Of a stretch of 64,000 nucleotides of DNA, positions 1 to 10,544 are shown one piece after another. Numbering within the stretch: position 1 is the stretch's first letter; each line of letters begins with the position of its first letter. Source of the DNA: Moniliella sp. 'wahieum' (taxonomy: Eukaryota > Basidiomycota > Moniliellomycetes > Moniliellales > Moniliellaceae); assembly GCA_003971905.1 (NCBI GenBank), contig RSEE01000156.1, positions 44,163-108,162 on the forward strand. Direction: 5' to 3'. The position numbers were made by a program, and so were the translations under genes. The notes under the pieces are model-generated. The model was not told the origin of the DNA and made no database searches. It worked only from the letters and a program-made list of their open reading frames with translations.

Positions 1-653
1 TCGCAGCTGGACGCGGGCGGAGGTGGATACCTTTCTTCTCTCTCGCACGCTGGCTCCGACCGACTTACGGCCGCTGTCGGAACTGGTGCGTCCGGTCCAA
101 GGCCCCGCTGGGGCGGTGGCAGAAATGCTGCACCTGTGTCGGCCATTGGTGTATGCGCTGCTGGTTCGGCGGTACGTGCGCCAGGGCTCGTTGCGCCGAC
201 GCAGCGTCTGGACCCCGGTCGCGACCGCTTGGGGAATCGACGTGCTGTCCCGCGCTTTGCGGCGATGGTCTGTCAACCCGCAGGTGCCCGACCCGTTCCT
301 CGATCCACGCGGCTGGGCCCGCGCCATGGCCCCATCGAACCCGCTGGCAGGAGGCGTGCAAGGCGCGCTGCTGCGCCTCGTGCTGGCCACCGTGCTGGGT
401 GGCGGTGGGGGGGCCGCGGCCGGGCCGGCGGGTGCGAGTCGGTGTCGCCGCTAGAGGCGGAGGAGTGGGCGCGCGGACCCAGGCGTGGGGGTGGTACTTG
501 CTGCGTGGACCAGTGTGGACGCAAGGGACCCGGCCGCGGGTGGAGGCGCTGCTGCGGACGCTGCGGGCGGTGCCGCTGCTGGGGCTGGGGGCGGGGCTGG
601 CGGAGGACTATCTGCCGCTGGTGGACCAGTACTGGTACTTTAGTTCGCGCTGA
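1..653 (+). CDS. PEX16: Peroxisomal membrane protein PEX16, 3' portion
   Basis: Peroxin 16 is a peroxisomal membrane biogenesis factor that acts with PEX3 and PEX19. The 5' end lies outside the window. The visible part has the family core (CRPLVYALLVRRY, then a tryptophan/leucine-rich stretch). After a frame change near the G-run at 400-430 it continues with the conserved C-terminus: YLLRGPVWTQGTRPRVEAL, then VPLLGLGAGLAEDYLPLVD and a terminal Tyr/Trp-rich end (QYWYFSSR), stop at 651-653. The 'LLRGP ... TRP.LE ... YLPL(I/V)D.Y' order is characteristic of the PEX16 family. The single frame break lies in GGTGGGGGGG and is probably an indel error. Gene identity is good; boundaries on the left are unknown. 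Confidence 0.82.
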   Translation, partial: AAGRGRRWIPFFSLARWLRPTYGRCRNWCVRSKAPLGRWQKCCTCVGHWCMRCWFGGTCARARCADAASGPRSRPLGESTCCPALCGDGLSTRRCPTRSSIHAAGPAPWPHRTRWQEACKARCCASCWPPCWVAVGGPRPGRRVRVGVAARGGGVGARTQAWGWYLLRGPVWTQGTRPRVEALLRTLRAVPLLGLGAGLAEDYLPLVDQYWYFSSR

Positions 654-1496
654 AATGGCAAGGGGTGAGATATTGAGGGAGGTGGATGGGAGGGGGGATA
701 GACAGATGGAGTGTAGAATAGGCGGATGGGAAAGGAATACACAGATGGGAGTGGCCGATGGAGTGACCGATGGAGATACAGAGGGAGTAGACAGACAAGA
801 TGCGTGACTGGTGTGATGATACGTGGAGGGCCGGCAGAGGCCGAGTGTGCAGCGCAGACCCAGACGCGCTCGGCTGGGTGCTGCTCCACCACCACAGCTG
901 CACTCCCTTCTCCAATGGGCTTCTGAGCACTGCCATGTGCGCAGCCTATGCCACCCCACCCGCCCACCCCCACCAGGCGCCTCCGCCCGCAGCCCCCACC
1001 CGCTCCCCAGCTCCACGCCATCCTTAGCTCCTCCCGCCGCCGCCGCCGCCGCCCCTGGGTCTTCCCACGCCACCGCCCCACCCCTCCGAAGGCGGCCTCG
1101 ACCCCTCGCCCGCGCCAGCGCCCAGCACGCCCGCACCTCCTCCCTCTCTCACACCCGCGCCCAGCACGCCCACACCTCCTCCCTCTCTCTCTCCCGCGCC
1201 GAGCCCGCCCTCCCACCGCCGCACCGCCTCCGCCGCCACCACCACCGCCAGCGCTACCGCCCGCACCCAGCCCTACCCGCCCCCGGGCGCCCCCATCCCC
1301 CCGCCCGCACCAGCTCGCTGCGCTCCCACACCCTCCCACTCCTACTCCCACTCCCGCTCCCACTCCCCTCCACCTCCACCACCTTCCTCCCCCTCTCCAG
1401 CCCCGCCCGCCCCCCCCCCGTCTCCCGCCCCTCCGCCGCGTCCCGCGTCCCCCCCCCGCACCACGCCCATTCCCGCACCGCTCTGCCCTCGCCGCC
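654..1496. other. Intergenic, low complexity, strand-asymmetric C-rich tract
   Basis: No protein family is recognisable here. From about 654 to 800 there are imperfect GGATGGGA/GATGGAG-type repeats. From about 940 to 1490 the plus strand is extremely C-rich and G-poor (runs of CCCCACC, CTCCC, CCGCCG). All frames stay open there simply because of composition, which gives spurious proline- or glycine/arginine-rich reading frames on both strands. It precedes the zinc-finger gene and probably serves as its promoter and 5' leader. Confidence 0.55.
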
Positions 1497-2940
1497 ATGG
1501 AGCGCCTCCAACTCTTCCCCCTGATCCAACCCTCCCCCTAGGCGAGGAGTCCAACCTGTACCCATGGGCGTACGACCTGCCCCCTCTGCCCACCACGCCC
1601 CGGCCCACCCCCACCTCCCCCCACCCCCAGCCCCGCTGCTGCAACAAGGCGATCTCTTCATCTCGCCTGCCCAGGTTCAGGACACATATCTCTTTGCCCG
1701 ACAGCCTGCGTTCCTTACCATCAGAGCCTCTCTCTGCCGTTCCTCCACCTCTTCGATGGGACTGGCGCGGTATCGATAACGGCCTCTTCGCCTTCCGGAT
1801 CTTACCTCCAACCCGTCCCTGGCTCGGTCAGTGTCAGCGTCGGCTCCCTCTCCCCCCACCCGATGTCGCCCCTGCCTTCCCTCCCGCCCGTACCAGGTCC
1901 CATCCCAGTCCAAGTGGCAGCATGGTGGCGCTGCTGCCTCCCCCCGCCTCGCCGGGGATCGGCGCCAGTCTGATCCTCCCCTGGCGCGTTCCGGGGGAAA
2001 CGGAGGGGTGCGGGGAAAGACTGCGCAGTCGCACAAGTACGAATGCCAGTGGTGCGGCAAACGGTTCACCCGCCCTTCGTCCCTCAAGATCCACCTCCAC
2101 GTTCATACGGGCGAAAAACCCTACGTGTGCGACGAACCCGACTGCGGCAAAAGCTTTAGTGTTCAGTCCAACCTCCGCCGACACAAACGATTCAACCATA
2201 CGGATCAGACGGGGGCCTCGGCTGGCTCACCTTCCGCTTCCGTCCCGGCCTCGGCGCAGGGATCGGGGCAGGGCTCAGGCCAGGGATCAGGCCAGACCTC
2301 AGGATCACGTCCAGGATCGGCATTGGGCCTGTCCATCTCGCCCTCCCAATTCAACCGCACCTCGTCGTCTCTCCCCGGCAAGGGAGCAGGGACTCAGCAT
2401 CTGTCCCCTCACTCTGGTTGCTGTTGCTGGTGCTGGTTCTGCTTCCTATCCCGGTTCCTATTCTGCCGCTTCTGTTCGCCACATCCTGCTGGATCCCCAC
2501 TGCATCTAGGCAAACCTAAGTCCCTTGGCTACCAGCCCCCTCTTGCTTCCGGGCCCGTTAAGTCGTCCCATGCCAACAGCCCACTTTGCTCCCCAACGCA
2601 ACCCGCATCCAGGCTCGCATTTAAGTCCCAGCCCGCTCTTGTCCCCTCTGGCGGGGCCAATGACTGGACCAATGGCTGGACCAATGGCTGGACCAATGGC
2701 GGCGCCTCTGGTTGGCCCCCAGGTGATCGTCCCTAGCCACCCGAACAGTCCTTTGGTCGGCACGGTGCCTGGGACATTACCTGTCGTACCGCCAGCTCCG
2801 ATCGCTCCTGCTTCCCCTCTTCCCGCTCGGTGGAAACCTTCCCGAGGCATACGTCACAACCCAACTGTTGCCCCCCGATGCAGTTGCAGGTGTGCCGGCG
2901 GTACGGGTGGAAGAGCCCAAGCCGCCCACTGGCCGTATAG
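1497..2940 (+). CDS. C2H2 zinc-finger transcription factor (two tandem fingers)
   Basis: Putative nuclear DNA-binding regulator. I chose the ATG at 1497 (GCCGCCATGG context) because its frame ([14 protein letters not shown]), with one base correction at the C-run near 1535, runs into a plausible N-terminus ([17 protein letters not shown]). At about 2040-2200 lie two classical fingers: [21 protein letters not shown], a TGEKPYVC linker, then [21 protein letters not shown] with HT. This pair resembles fungal AZF1/Msn-like or developmental C2H2 factors, but no orthologue can be named. The fingers are followed by Ser/Gly/Gln repeats (GSGQGSGQ) and a GPM(T/A)GPMAG tetrapeptide repeat at 2655-2705. 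The C-terminus ends [10 protein letters not shown] then stop at 2938-2940. At least three frame changes are needed, so the tail is tentative. Confidence 0.68.
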
Positions 2941-3550
2941 TGGGTTTTCTCTTCCGGCTCGGTGGAGGGTACCTTTGATCGTTGGCGCAGCTTGCGCAGA
3001 TTGTCAAGGATCGATCTTGTGTTCCTGACACCCTGCGATCCTGCGATCCCATCGATCCCCGTGGTTTCCTCTTACTTACCCTCTCTTTCCTTCCCTCCTT
3101 TCCCTCCCTCCCTTTCCGCCCTTTCCGCCCTTCTCACCCTTGTCTCCCTTGTCACTCTTCCCTCTCCGTCTGTGTTCCGTTGTGTCTCTTGTGCTCTTGT
3201 ACCGGATCCCATCCATGTCCGTGCCATGTCTATGTTTTGCTCGCATTGACCTGTATGTATGTCACCATCGGGATAGACGAGTGTGCGTTGCGAGAGCGGC
3301 AGATGGGCAGCGGGCGAGGGGGATGGCCCCCACGTTAGATTTAGATCAGCGGGGAGGAGAGGGATAGGGGAAGGTGGCGGAGGTGGACGTGAAGTTGAAG
3401 TGGCGCGGTGGCGCTCCAATTTCATTTTGCGCTGAGCTCATCCGGCGGCCTCGCCTTGAGGCTGGAGGGCCACCTGGACCTGACTCGCAGGCAGCCGCAG
3501 ACGGGGGGGCGCATCGCTGTCTGCGCGACGATCTGCCCCGCCCGCCCGCC

Positions 3551-6295
3551 ATGGACGCTTCCGGCGCGCCTCGACGCCCGCCTCCGTCCCTCGACCGCCT
3601 CGACCGTCTCGAGCGCCGCCACACGCAGAGGCGACGTCGAGGCCAGTGCGGCCGACGACGACGGCTACTCTCCGGCTCCCCATAGCGCTGCCGCCGCCCA
3701 TTGCCCTCCTCGCCGCCAACCTTGCGCCCCCCACCGCCTCGTCAACCTTGTCGTCGGGCTTGCCTCCATCGCGTCGTCGCTCGCTCCGATGCATGCCATG
3801 CAGGCTATGCCCCCCCGCCTCCCGTGTCCTACCGCTCCTCCCTCTATGCCCCTGGCAGACCGCCTCCCCACCTCCCCACCCCCCTCCACCTCCCCGCCCG
3901 CAACCCCGCCCGCGATGGCTCCGCCGCGTGCGCGATCCCGCCGACTTGAGGCCCAACACTGAGGCGCTCATCGTGCAACGGGACGACGAGCAGACCCAGC
4001 AGGTGGGATGGTCAGCGTGCGTACTCCATCCCTTTTCTCCTTTCCCTTTTCTCATTTCCCCTTTTCTCCATTCCTTTCCGTCTGCTTGTCTATGGGTTTG
4101 CTTTTGTGTTTGGGATAATTGTTGACTCTTGAACCTCGGTTCGGGCTTTCCTGCAGCCCCTAAAGGCTCTGACGGTCCTACCTCCACCATACATACCACC
4201 TTGTCAATCCATCCTTCCTCTACGAACTGGCCTGCAACCCTCGTCGGGTACTGACCAAGCCAGCCACCAGCGCACAACCAAGGCCGGGACAACGAAACGA
4301 ACGACTTTATTCTCTATGTCAACGACTGGCTCGGCACCGAGACGGGGACAAGTATTTGATCTTGGACATGCTTGGCAGGGCACATTTGGCCAGGTGGTCA
4401 GTGCCAAAACATGCGCACGCACGAAATTGTGGCAGTCAAGGTGATCAAGAACCATCCGGCCTACCTCCAACAGAGCTGGACCGAGGTGGCTGTGTTGGAG
4501 TTGCTCAATACCAAATTTGATCCGCGCGACGAGCACCATCTGCTTCGCTTGCACATACGTTTCTTCTCCATGCCAAACATTTGTGCTTGGTATTTGAACT
4601 CTTGTCGAGCACTTGTACGAACTGATTCGACAAAACTCGTACCGCGGCGTAAGTCCCTGGTTGGTACGTGTATTTCGTCCCAGTTGCTGGATGCGCTCTC
4701 GTCCTCCTCCAGGACGCCCACATTATCCACTGCGACCTCAAGCCCGAACATCTTGCTCAAGTCGCTCCAACCACCCTTGGCCATCAAACCGTCGACTTTG
4801 GCTCGGCCTGCGACGAACATCAAACCGCGTTCACGTATATTCAATCCCGCTTTTACCGTTCGCCCGAAGTCCTGCTCGGTCTGCCGTACAATGCAGCGAT
4901 TGATATGTGGAGTTTGGGCTGCATTGCCGCCGACTCTTCCTCGGTCTGCCCTTGTTTCCCCGGAACAAGCGAGTTCAACCAATGACCTGCATTGTCGAGA
5001 TGATGGGGATGCCACCTCCCCATGCTCGTCAAGGGCAAGCATACCCACCACTTTTTCCGTCGGTACCCAGACGATATGGCCACCCGCACTACCACCTCAA
5101 ACACGCGAGCAATGGCCAAAGAACATCCGACAAACCCAACGAACCCCCGACCAAAAAATTCTTTGCTGCCACCACCTTGCCTGACATTATTCGTTCCTAC
5201 CCCCTTCCCGCTCGCGCGGACACCCTCACTCGAGCCATCATCGGACTGACGAAGCACGCGAACAAGCCCAACGAACGTGCTTTATCGATTTCCTCCAGGG
5301 CTTGCTCCAGATGGACCCGCACTTGCGCTGGACCGCGCACCAGGCTCGGTTGCACCCATTCGTGACTGGCGAACCGTTTTACCGGACCGTTCCAGCCCTG
5401 ACCCGACCGAACCACGTGGCACGACCACCGTACCAGCACAAGCGGCGGCAACTGCCCCCATTACAGCGCCACCCGTGCCCTCATCGGGATTGGGATCGGC
5501 ACTTTCTCCTCCCCCTTGCTCCGCTCGCGGCTCCCACGCAAGTTCCAGTTCCACCTGCAGCCGCAGCTCCCGGCTCGGTTTTCAGCTTCGGCTTCGGCAT
5601 CGTCTTCTTCATCGCTGGAGAGGAATTCTCATCGCCCGCCTCGACTGCCTCCGCACTGCTCGTGTCACGTCCGGACGCAACTATGCTGCCGAGGCAGCTT
5701 CGTATGCCCAGGCACAGGCACAGGCACAGGCCCAGGCACAGGCACAGACGCAAGTGCAAGTGGCCCACCACAGCGCAATCGGGCAAGTTACGTCGACCCG
5801 ATGGGACGGGGTGTGGCACGACGGGTCGGTAGTTGGACCGCACCGAACGTACGGCGGCGCAGCCGACATGGCTTCTACCCCGTACTGGTCGCAGGGGGGT
5901 ACTACTACGACCCTTCTCTTCCTGGTGCTGGTGCTGGTGCTGGGGTGGTGCAGCGCCTATTTCATCTTCGGCTGCGGCAGCTGCAGCTACGGCAGCTGGG
6001 TTCTCCCAGCCCCCCCCGCCTCCTCCAGCTCGTACCCCCCCGCGCACGTCGCTTCCCTCCACCAATCCTGACCGGTCCCCGCCGGAGTGCTTTCTGCTCT
6101 GCCTAGTGCCATGGGCCCCACCCTCCCGTCTCTGTCGTCGAACGCGAGGGGATGGCGTTGGATTCCCACCTCGTTTGCCATGAGTTTACCCCCCGCATTG
6201 GTCCCGGCGGTCAGGCGGCGGAGTACTACGAAGTGCGAGACCCTCGGGACGCTCGGGACCCCAGGGTGGAACGCACGTATCGAGGTGCTTACTAG
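3551..6295 (+). CDS. YAK1: Dual-specificity protein kinase YAK1 (DYRK family)
   Basis: Nutrient/stress kinase that opposes PKA/TOR growth signalling. The N-terminus is proline/alanine-rich, and the start at 3551 (GCCATGG) is a guess. After an intron at about 4003-4156 comes the YAK1-specific pre-kinase block PLKALTTYLHHTYHLVNP ... NPRRVLTKP, then ENDFILYVNDWLG. The kinase domain follows: LILDMLGQGTFGQVV (P-loop), AVKVIKNHPAYLQQS, IIHCDLKPE (catalytic loop), DFGSAC (DYRK-type DFG), YIQSRFYRSPEVLLGLPY (activation-loop Tyr) and IDMWSLGCIAAE. Near 5300 is FLQGLLQMDPHLRWTA, the end of the domain. The tail carries a (QA)n repeat at 5707-5755, a Gly/Ala/Tyr patch, and ends RVERTYRGAY, stop 6293-6295. 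Numerous single-base frame breaks occur throughout. Family assignment is firm; exact exon limits are not. Confidence 0.88.
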
Positions 6296-6905
6296 GTACC
6301 TTCTTGATCACAAAGTCCAGCTCGTGTGTCAAGATGGATGTCTAGGTAGAGGTAGAGGTGGAGCGGAGGCGGAGGTGCAAGTCTATTTGCCCTTGCCTCC
6401 CTCCCCCCTCCCGCCTTCATTTCCTCTTCTCCTGTTTACCCTGTGCCCCTTTCCCCACCCTCCCTTGGGCCTGTATGCATTTCGTTTCGGTGAAATAGGA
6501 CTGAGTACCTCCCCGCCCCCCCCGCGCTAAGCTTTTGGCTTGGTTTTCCAGCAACGTATAACAACGTTCAGCAATTGCAGTAGCGTACCCCGCAGCAATC
6601 TACAACACTCCAGGCAAAAGGATGGGCAGTATGTCATGTGCTTTCCTTTGCTTTCCTTTGCTCGGATTGGGTTTCGCACCGCATGGACTGGAGGCACAAA
6701 GCGCAGGCACGGATGTTGGCGCAGGTGCTTCCCCCGTCGCTCCCCTCTCGGCTTTTCTTGGGCTGTACACTCCTATCCACTGTGAAGCGTGGCCTTCACT
6801 CCTCACCACCTGAACGCCCCAGTACAAATGGGAAGGGCGAGAGAACCGTGGGCCCACGGCCACAGCGAGCATGCAAAGGGTAAAGAGTACCATGAGAGGA
6901 AGGGG
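6296..6905. other. Intergenic between convergent genes
   Basis: 610 bp between the stop of the YAK1-like gene and the stop of the minus-strand NDUFB3-like gene. It contains a short GGTAGAGGTAGAGGTGGAG purine repeat (6342-6365) and C/T-rich stretches (6390-6465). The open frames do not resemble any family I know, so I treat it as the shared 3' region. Confidence 0.5.
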
Positions 6906-7093
6906 CTAATGGTGTCCCGAAGCGGGGGCCGCAGGCGTGGTAAAGTACTCCCAGATGCAGTACCCAACAAACACGGACGTGGACCAGGTAAGCCCGGAAG
7001 CGAGTACCGCACCATGTTACGCAGTTGGAAGATGGGGTGGTAGCGCCATTGGTCACGCTTGGCCCAGGGCGAGTGGCGTAGTTCGGATGACAT
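6906..7093 (-). CDS. NADH:ubiquinone oxidoreductase B12/NDUFB3-like subunit
   Basis: Small accessory subunit of mitochondrial complex I, membrane arm. Starting at the minus-strand ATG at 7093 the frame reads MSSELRHSPWAKRDQWRYHP, then IFQLRNMVRYSLPGL. One frame correction near 6985 leads into a hydrophobic segment, STSVFVGYCIWEYFTTP, and the end AAPASGHH, stop at 6906-6908. About 62 residues is usual for fungal members. The pattern 'DPWA+..+WRY...F....N+...FPG + one TM + YE(Y/H)F' is the NDUFB3/B12 signature. It could be missed by gene callers because it is short and frame-broken. An intron at the frame change cannot be excluded. Confidence 0.6.
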
Positions 7094-7775
7094 GGTGGGG
7101 CTGGCCAGGGTGGAGAGGAGGGGGTAGGGGGGTTAGCATGGCTTCTTCCACCAACATCACCGGGGACGGACCGGAGCAACGATGGATGGTGGATGGTGGA
7201 TGGTGGATGGTGGAGGTAGAGGTGGAGGAGGGGGCGGTCAGCCAAGAGGGGGAGGAGAAAGACATACGATGAGCCAAGCAACAAACAAACGGTGGTCGAG
7301 CGAACCCACCAGCAGCCAGGTAGGAGGGAGCAGGGGGTGGGATGGGCTAGAGCCACCCCGGCCTACGCTGGGCAGGAGGGCGGAATGGGATTATTAATTG
7401 GCACTTGCCTCCGTTCCGCACTGAGGATAGGGTAGGGTAGGGTTGGGCTTGAAGCTTGCTTGCCAGCCGGGTAGGGTTGCTCCCCCTTCGTTGGCTAGCT
7501 CATCTCACGCTCTCTACTGAGCTTGTCTGGGCGCAAGACGGGACCGTGACATGGGAATCAAATATGGGTCCAACGTACAAACAAAAACAAACATGGGCAC
7601 GAGTTAAGTCGCAGGCGCCAATGCAGAGGGGAGACGAACATGCGCACGTGGAGGGGGCGCGGGGGGGCGTAGGTGCCCATGCCTTGCAGCGCCAGATGAG
7701 GAACCGGGGGGAAGGTTGCCAGGAGAAAACGCGGGAGAGAAGAGAGAAGCACAGAGGGAGAAGAAGCACAGATGG
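7094..7775. other. Intergenic with GGATGGT micro-repeat
   Basis: Non-coding as far as I can see. It contains a short tandem array of GGATGGT units (about 7180-7215) embedded in a GA/GGT-rich stretch, and the sequence GGATAGGGTAGGGTAGGGTTGGG at 7422-7446, which is G-run rich and superficially telomere-like. Confidence 0.5.
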
Positions 7776-8162
7776 TTATTGGTAGCCATGCATATTGGCT
7801 TCGCCATCTTGGAGGAACGCGTCGTGCCAGTCGTCAGGGTGAAGGGAAGGAAGGTCTGGTTGTGGAAATGATACGCATACCAAAACAGGCCAGCGATGAG
7901 CAGGAGCAGCAGCAGCCGCGCATGATGCGATGGCGCTCGGTACGCATTGCTTTCGCGCAACGTGCGCTGGTACGTTTCCGCCAACGCGGGGTTGGCCGCG
8001 GCTAGGCGGGCGCGCGTCGCATTGTCCGCGGCTTGGGACAGGAGCGAGCGCGGGAGATGGGCAGCATGCGCCAGAGCGGCCGAACCGGCTTCGGACGCCC
8101 ACTTGCCATCGCGCTTCTCGGGGGGGAAGGGGTCGAGGACGATGTCAGGCTCGGGGGTCCAT
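7776..8162 (-). CDS. Hypothetical tail-anchored membrane protein
   Basis: Function unknown. The minus-strand ATG at 8162, with one C deleted from the run of five that follows, opens a frame MDPEPDIVLDPFPPEKRDGK, then WASEAGSAALAHAAH, an Ala-rich helix (ATRARLAAANPALAETYQRT) and a single strong membrane segment (LLLLLLIAGLFWYAYHF) close to the C-terminus. The last residues depend on the frame: a shift gives HPDDWHDAFLQDGEANMHGYQ and a stop at 7776-7778. The architecture (soluble acidic N-terminus plus C-terminal TM) suggests an ER, mitochondrial outer-membrane or peroxisomal tail-anchored protein. I recognise no family. Confidence 0.4.
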
Positions 8163-8789
8163 GGCGGGGGTGCGGCGGAGGCGAGGCGCAGAGGAGGGGG
8201 ACGGGGAGACAGCCGACATGGACGCAGCAACCGCAAGCAGCTGTGCCGATCGGAGCTGCTCTGTGTGAGTGAGATGTGGCTGCGGAGGCGCCAATGAGAC
8301 GGCCAGGCGCCCGGGACAATTGAACGTTCAACCTTGCTGCACCCGTGAAACGGGAGGGATGCCGCTGGGGCTGTGCTGTGCCTGCCTGTGCTCTGCTGCT
8401 GTGAGTCGGTGCAACGAGCCCACGTGTTCTGATTGCCGGGTGTATCCGGCCGCTTCGGGTGGCCCCCAACGTGCAGCCCAGCAGACCGCTTGTTAGGTAA
8501 GGAGGGGGGCCGCGTACGGGGGCCCTGTCGCACACTGGTGGGGTGCCCGCTGCATTCAGCTACGATGGACGACGCGCCTGCATTCGCGTGTGGCGCGCAG
8601 GCACAGGGACACTGTGGCGCTGCACGCCCCCACGCGGGCAGTCGGTGCGGCCCCGTGCGGCATGTGTTACATGATCAGCAGCACCACGCGGGAGCCCTGT
8701 GGATGACTGCCCCCGTGCCTCATTCTGTTTATCTCGTGTCCTCCATCCGTAACACATTAATCACCCTCGCCTGGGGAGGATTGTGCGTG

Positions 8790-8797
8790 TATATAAT
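8790..8797 (+). promoter_or_regulatory. TATA box of the aminotransferase gene
   Basis: TATATAAT lies 85 bp upstream of the ATG at 8882. It is followed by a pyrimidine-rich stretch with repeated CATCCTC units (8818-8880), a typical fungal core-promoter arrangement. Confidence 0.5.
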
Positions 8798-8881
8798 GCT
8801 CCTACGCCTCAGCGTATCTTTCCATCCTCCATCCTCCATCCTCCATCCCCCATCCACATCACCCATCCCCTCGTCTCCACC

Positions 8882-10385
8882 ATGCCCGACGGTGGAATGG
8901 ACACCATTGCCCCCACCCCGCCGATGGCCAAGTCGCTGGCCAAGGCCCCTGCGCCACCCACAGCAACAGCCGTAGTGGACTACGACCGCTACCTGTCCGC
9001 CGCCTTGCGCAATTGGCCCGATGGCTCTATCCGCAGGCTCTACAGCGCCGAGGACATGGACCGCGGCATCAGCTTCTGTCTGGCATGCCCAACCCTTCCA
9101 TGTTCCCTTCAAGTGGCTACCTTTGGCGCGGTCAACCCGCAACCGGCCACCGATCCCGTCACGTCCGCCCCGACCTGTTTGAGGCCAGCTTGCAGTACCT
9201 GCCCGCCCAGGGCCTCGCTTCGCTCGCCGACTGGTTCCAGTCCTTTGTCTCCACTCTCATTCGCGCCCCATTCATTTACTCACCCTGCCCATACCACATG
9301 GGGCGTCACGGTCGGATCAGGCATCCAAGACTTGCTCTCGACTGCTTTCCGTGTGCTCTCGACCCGGGGGACACGGTCTTATTCGAAGCACCAACCTACG
9401 CGTACGTCCATCCTTGCGCCCCTTTTCTCCTAGATCGTGCTAACCGTTCTCATCGCATGGATAGTGGGCCCTCCTCCCTGTACACCCATTGGGAGCAGAA
9501 CCCGTACCAGCCGCCATTGATGATGGCGGCTTGGACGCGGCTGCTCTCGAGCGGCAACTCAGCGGCTGGCGCACCAACGCAGCAACCAAAGACAAGCCCT
9601 TTCCCAAATGCTTGTACACCATCCCCGTCGGCGGGAACCCCCATGGGACACAGCCAGTGAGCAACGCAAACGGATGGTGCTCAACGTCTGTCGGCGCCAT
9701 GGTGTGCTGATCCTCGAGGATGACGCTTACTATTTCCTCAACTACGATGGCCTGGGTGCGAACCCCACCACGCGGCCCAGGATAAATCCTACTTTGCTCT
9801 AGAAGAGGAGGACAAGGACATTTGGGGCAACGGCCGTGTTCTTCGTTTGATTCCTTCTCCAAGATCCTCTGGCGGGTCTACGGATCGGGTTTGCTTCAGG
9901 GCCTCAAACTCTGATTGAAGCGATGGATGTGGTTTCGGCTTCGGGCCTGATGCATGCTTCGGGACCGACGATGGCCATGTCCCTCGCTCTCCTGGAACAC
10001 TGGGGGGTGGACGGATTCCTCTACAATGCCGACAAGGTCGCTACTTTTTACCGTGATCGAAGGGACTTGTTTGAGCGCCTCGTCCGCTCTGTCTTGGGTG
10101 CTGGAGAAGGGAAGAAGGCGGTGGCAGAATGGGTGACGCCCGAGGCAGGGATGTTCCTTTGGATCAAGTTGCATTTGCCAGGACCCTGTTCGAGTGATAT
10201 GTTGCACCACAAGGCCTTGCCAAGGGCGTCATTGCTGTGCCGGGCATCCACTTTTTCCCTACAGCCACGGCGACCCCTTATTGTCGCCTGTCTTACTCGG
10301 TGTCCCTGTGGAAGAGATGGAGCTGGGGCTCCGCCGCTTGCGGGAGTGCATCGAGAACGTGGAGCGAGGCAGGAAGCCGCTCTAG
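8882..10385 (+). CDS. Aromatic/2-aminoadipate aminotransferase (class I/II, PLP)
   Basis: PLP-dependent transaminase of the ARO8/kynurenine aminotransferase-II group, acting on aromatic amino acids or 2-aminoadipate (lysine pathway). The order of motifs fits fold type I. There is an N-terminal DYDRYLSAALRNWPDGSIRR, then (after frame correction) a LQYLPAQGLASLADWF region, DPGDTVLFEAPTYAGAL, the cofactor-loop motif YTIPVGGNPHG, RHGVLILEDDAYYFLNY (Asp and Tyr contacting PLP), FDSFSKILSGGLRIGF (Schiff-base Lys in SFSK) and C-terminal PTATATPYCRLSY, where the Arg would bind the alpha-carboxylate. Probable introns lie near 9236-9292 and 9401-9465. It ends NVERGRKPL. Several frame breaks are present. 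Substrate specificity cannot be read from sequence. Confidence 0.85.
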
Positions 10386-10544
10386 GCCTCTTTGTTATCC
10401 CAGTCCAACAAAATCTTGTATCTGTTTGTCGTCCTGCTCACTCGCACTCCGGTTTCTCATTATACTAGCTAGACATTCACTCCCTCTCTCCCCTTCCTCG
10501 GGCTACACTTTCTGTACTTTCCTCGAAATGATTCGTTTTGTTTG

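Noticed and set aside
823-1541. Long proline/histidine-rich and Gly/Arg-rich open frames on both strands
   Set aside because: They arise from the C-rich skewed composition; all three frames stay open and no domain or conserved N-terminus is present before the ATG at 1497.
7422-7446. GGATAGGGTAGGGTAGGGTTGGG as an interstitial telomere repeat
   Set aside because: Units are TAGGG rather than TTAGGG, only three copies, and it sits between ordinary genes.
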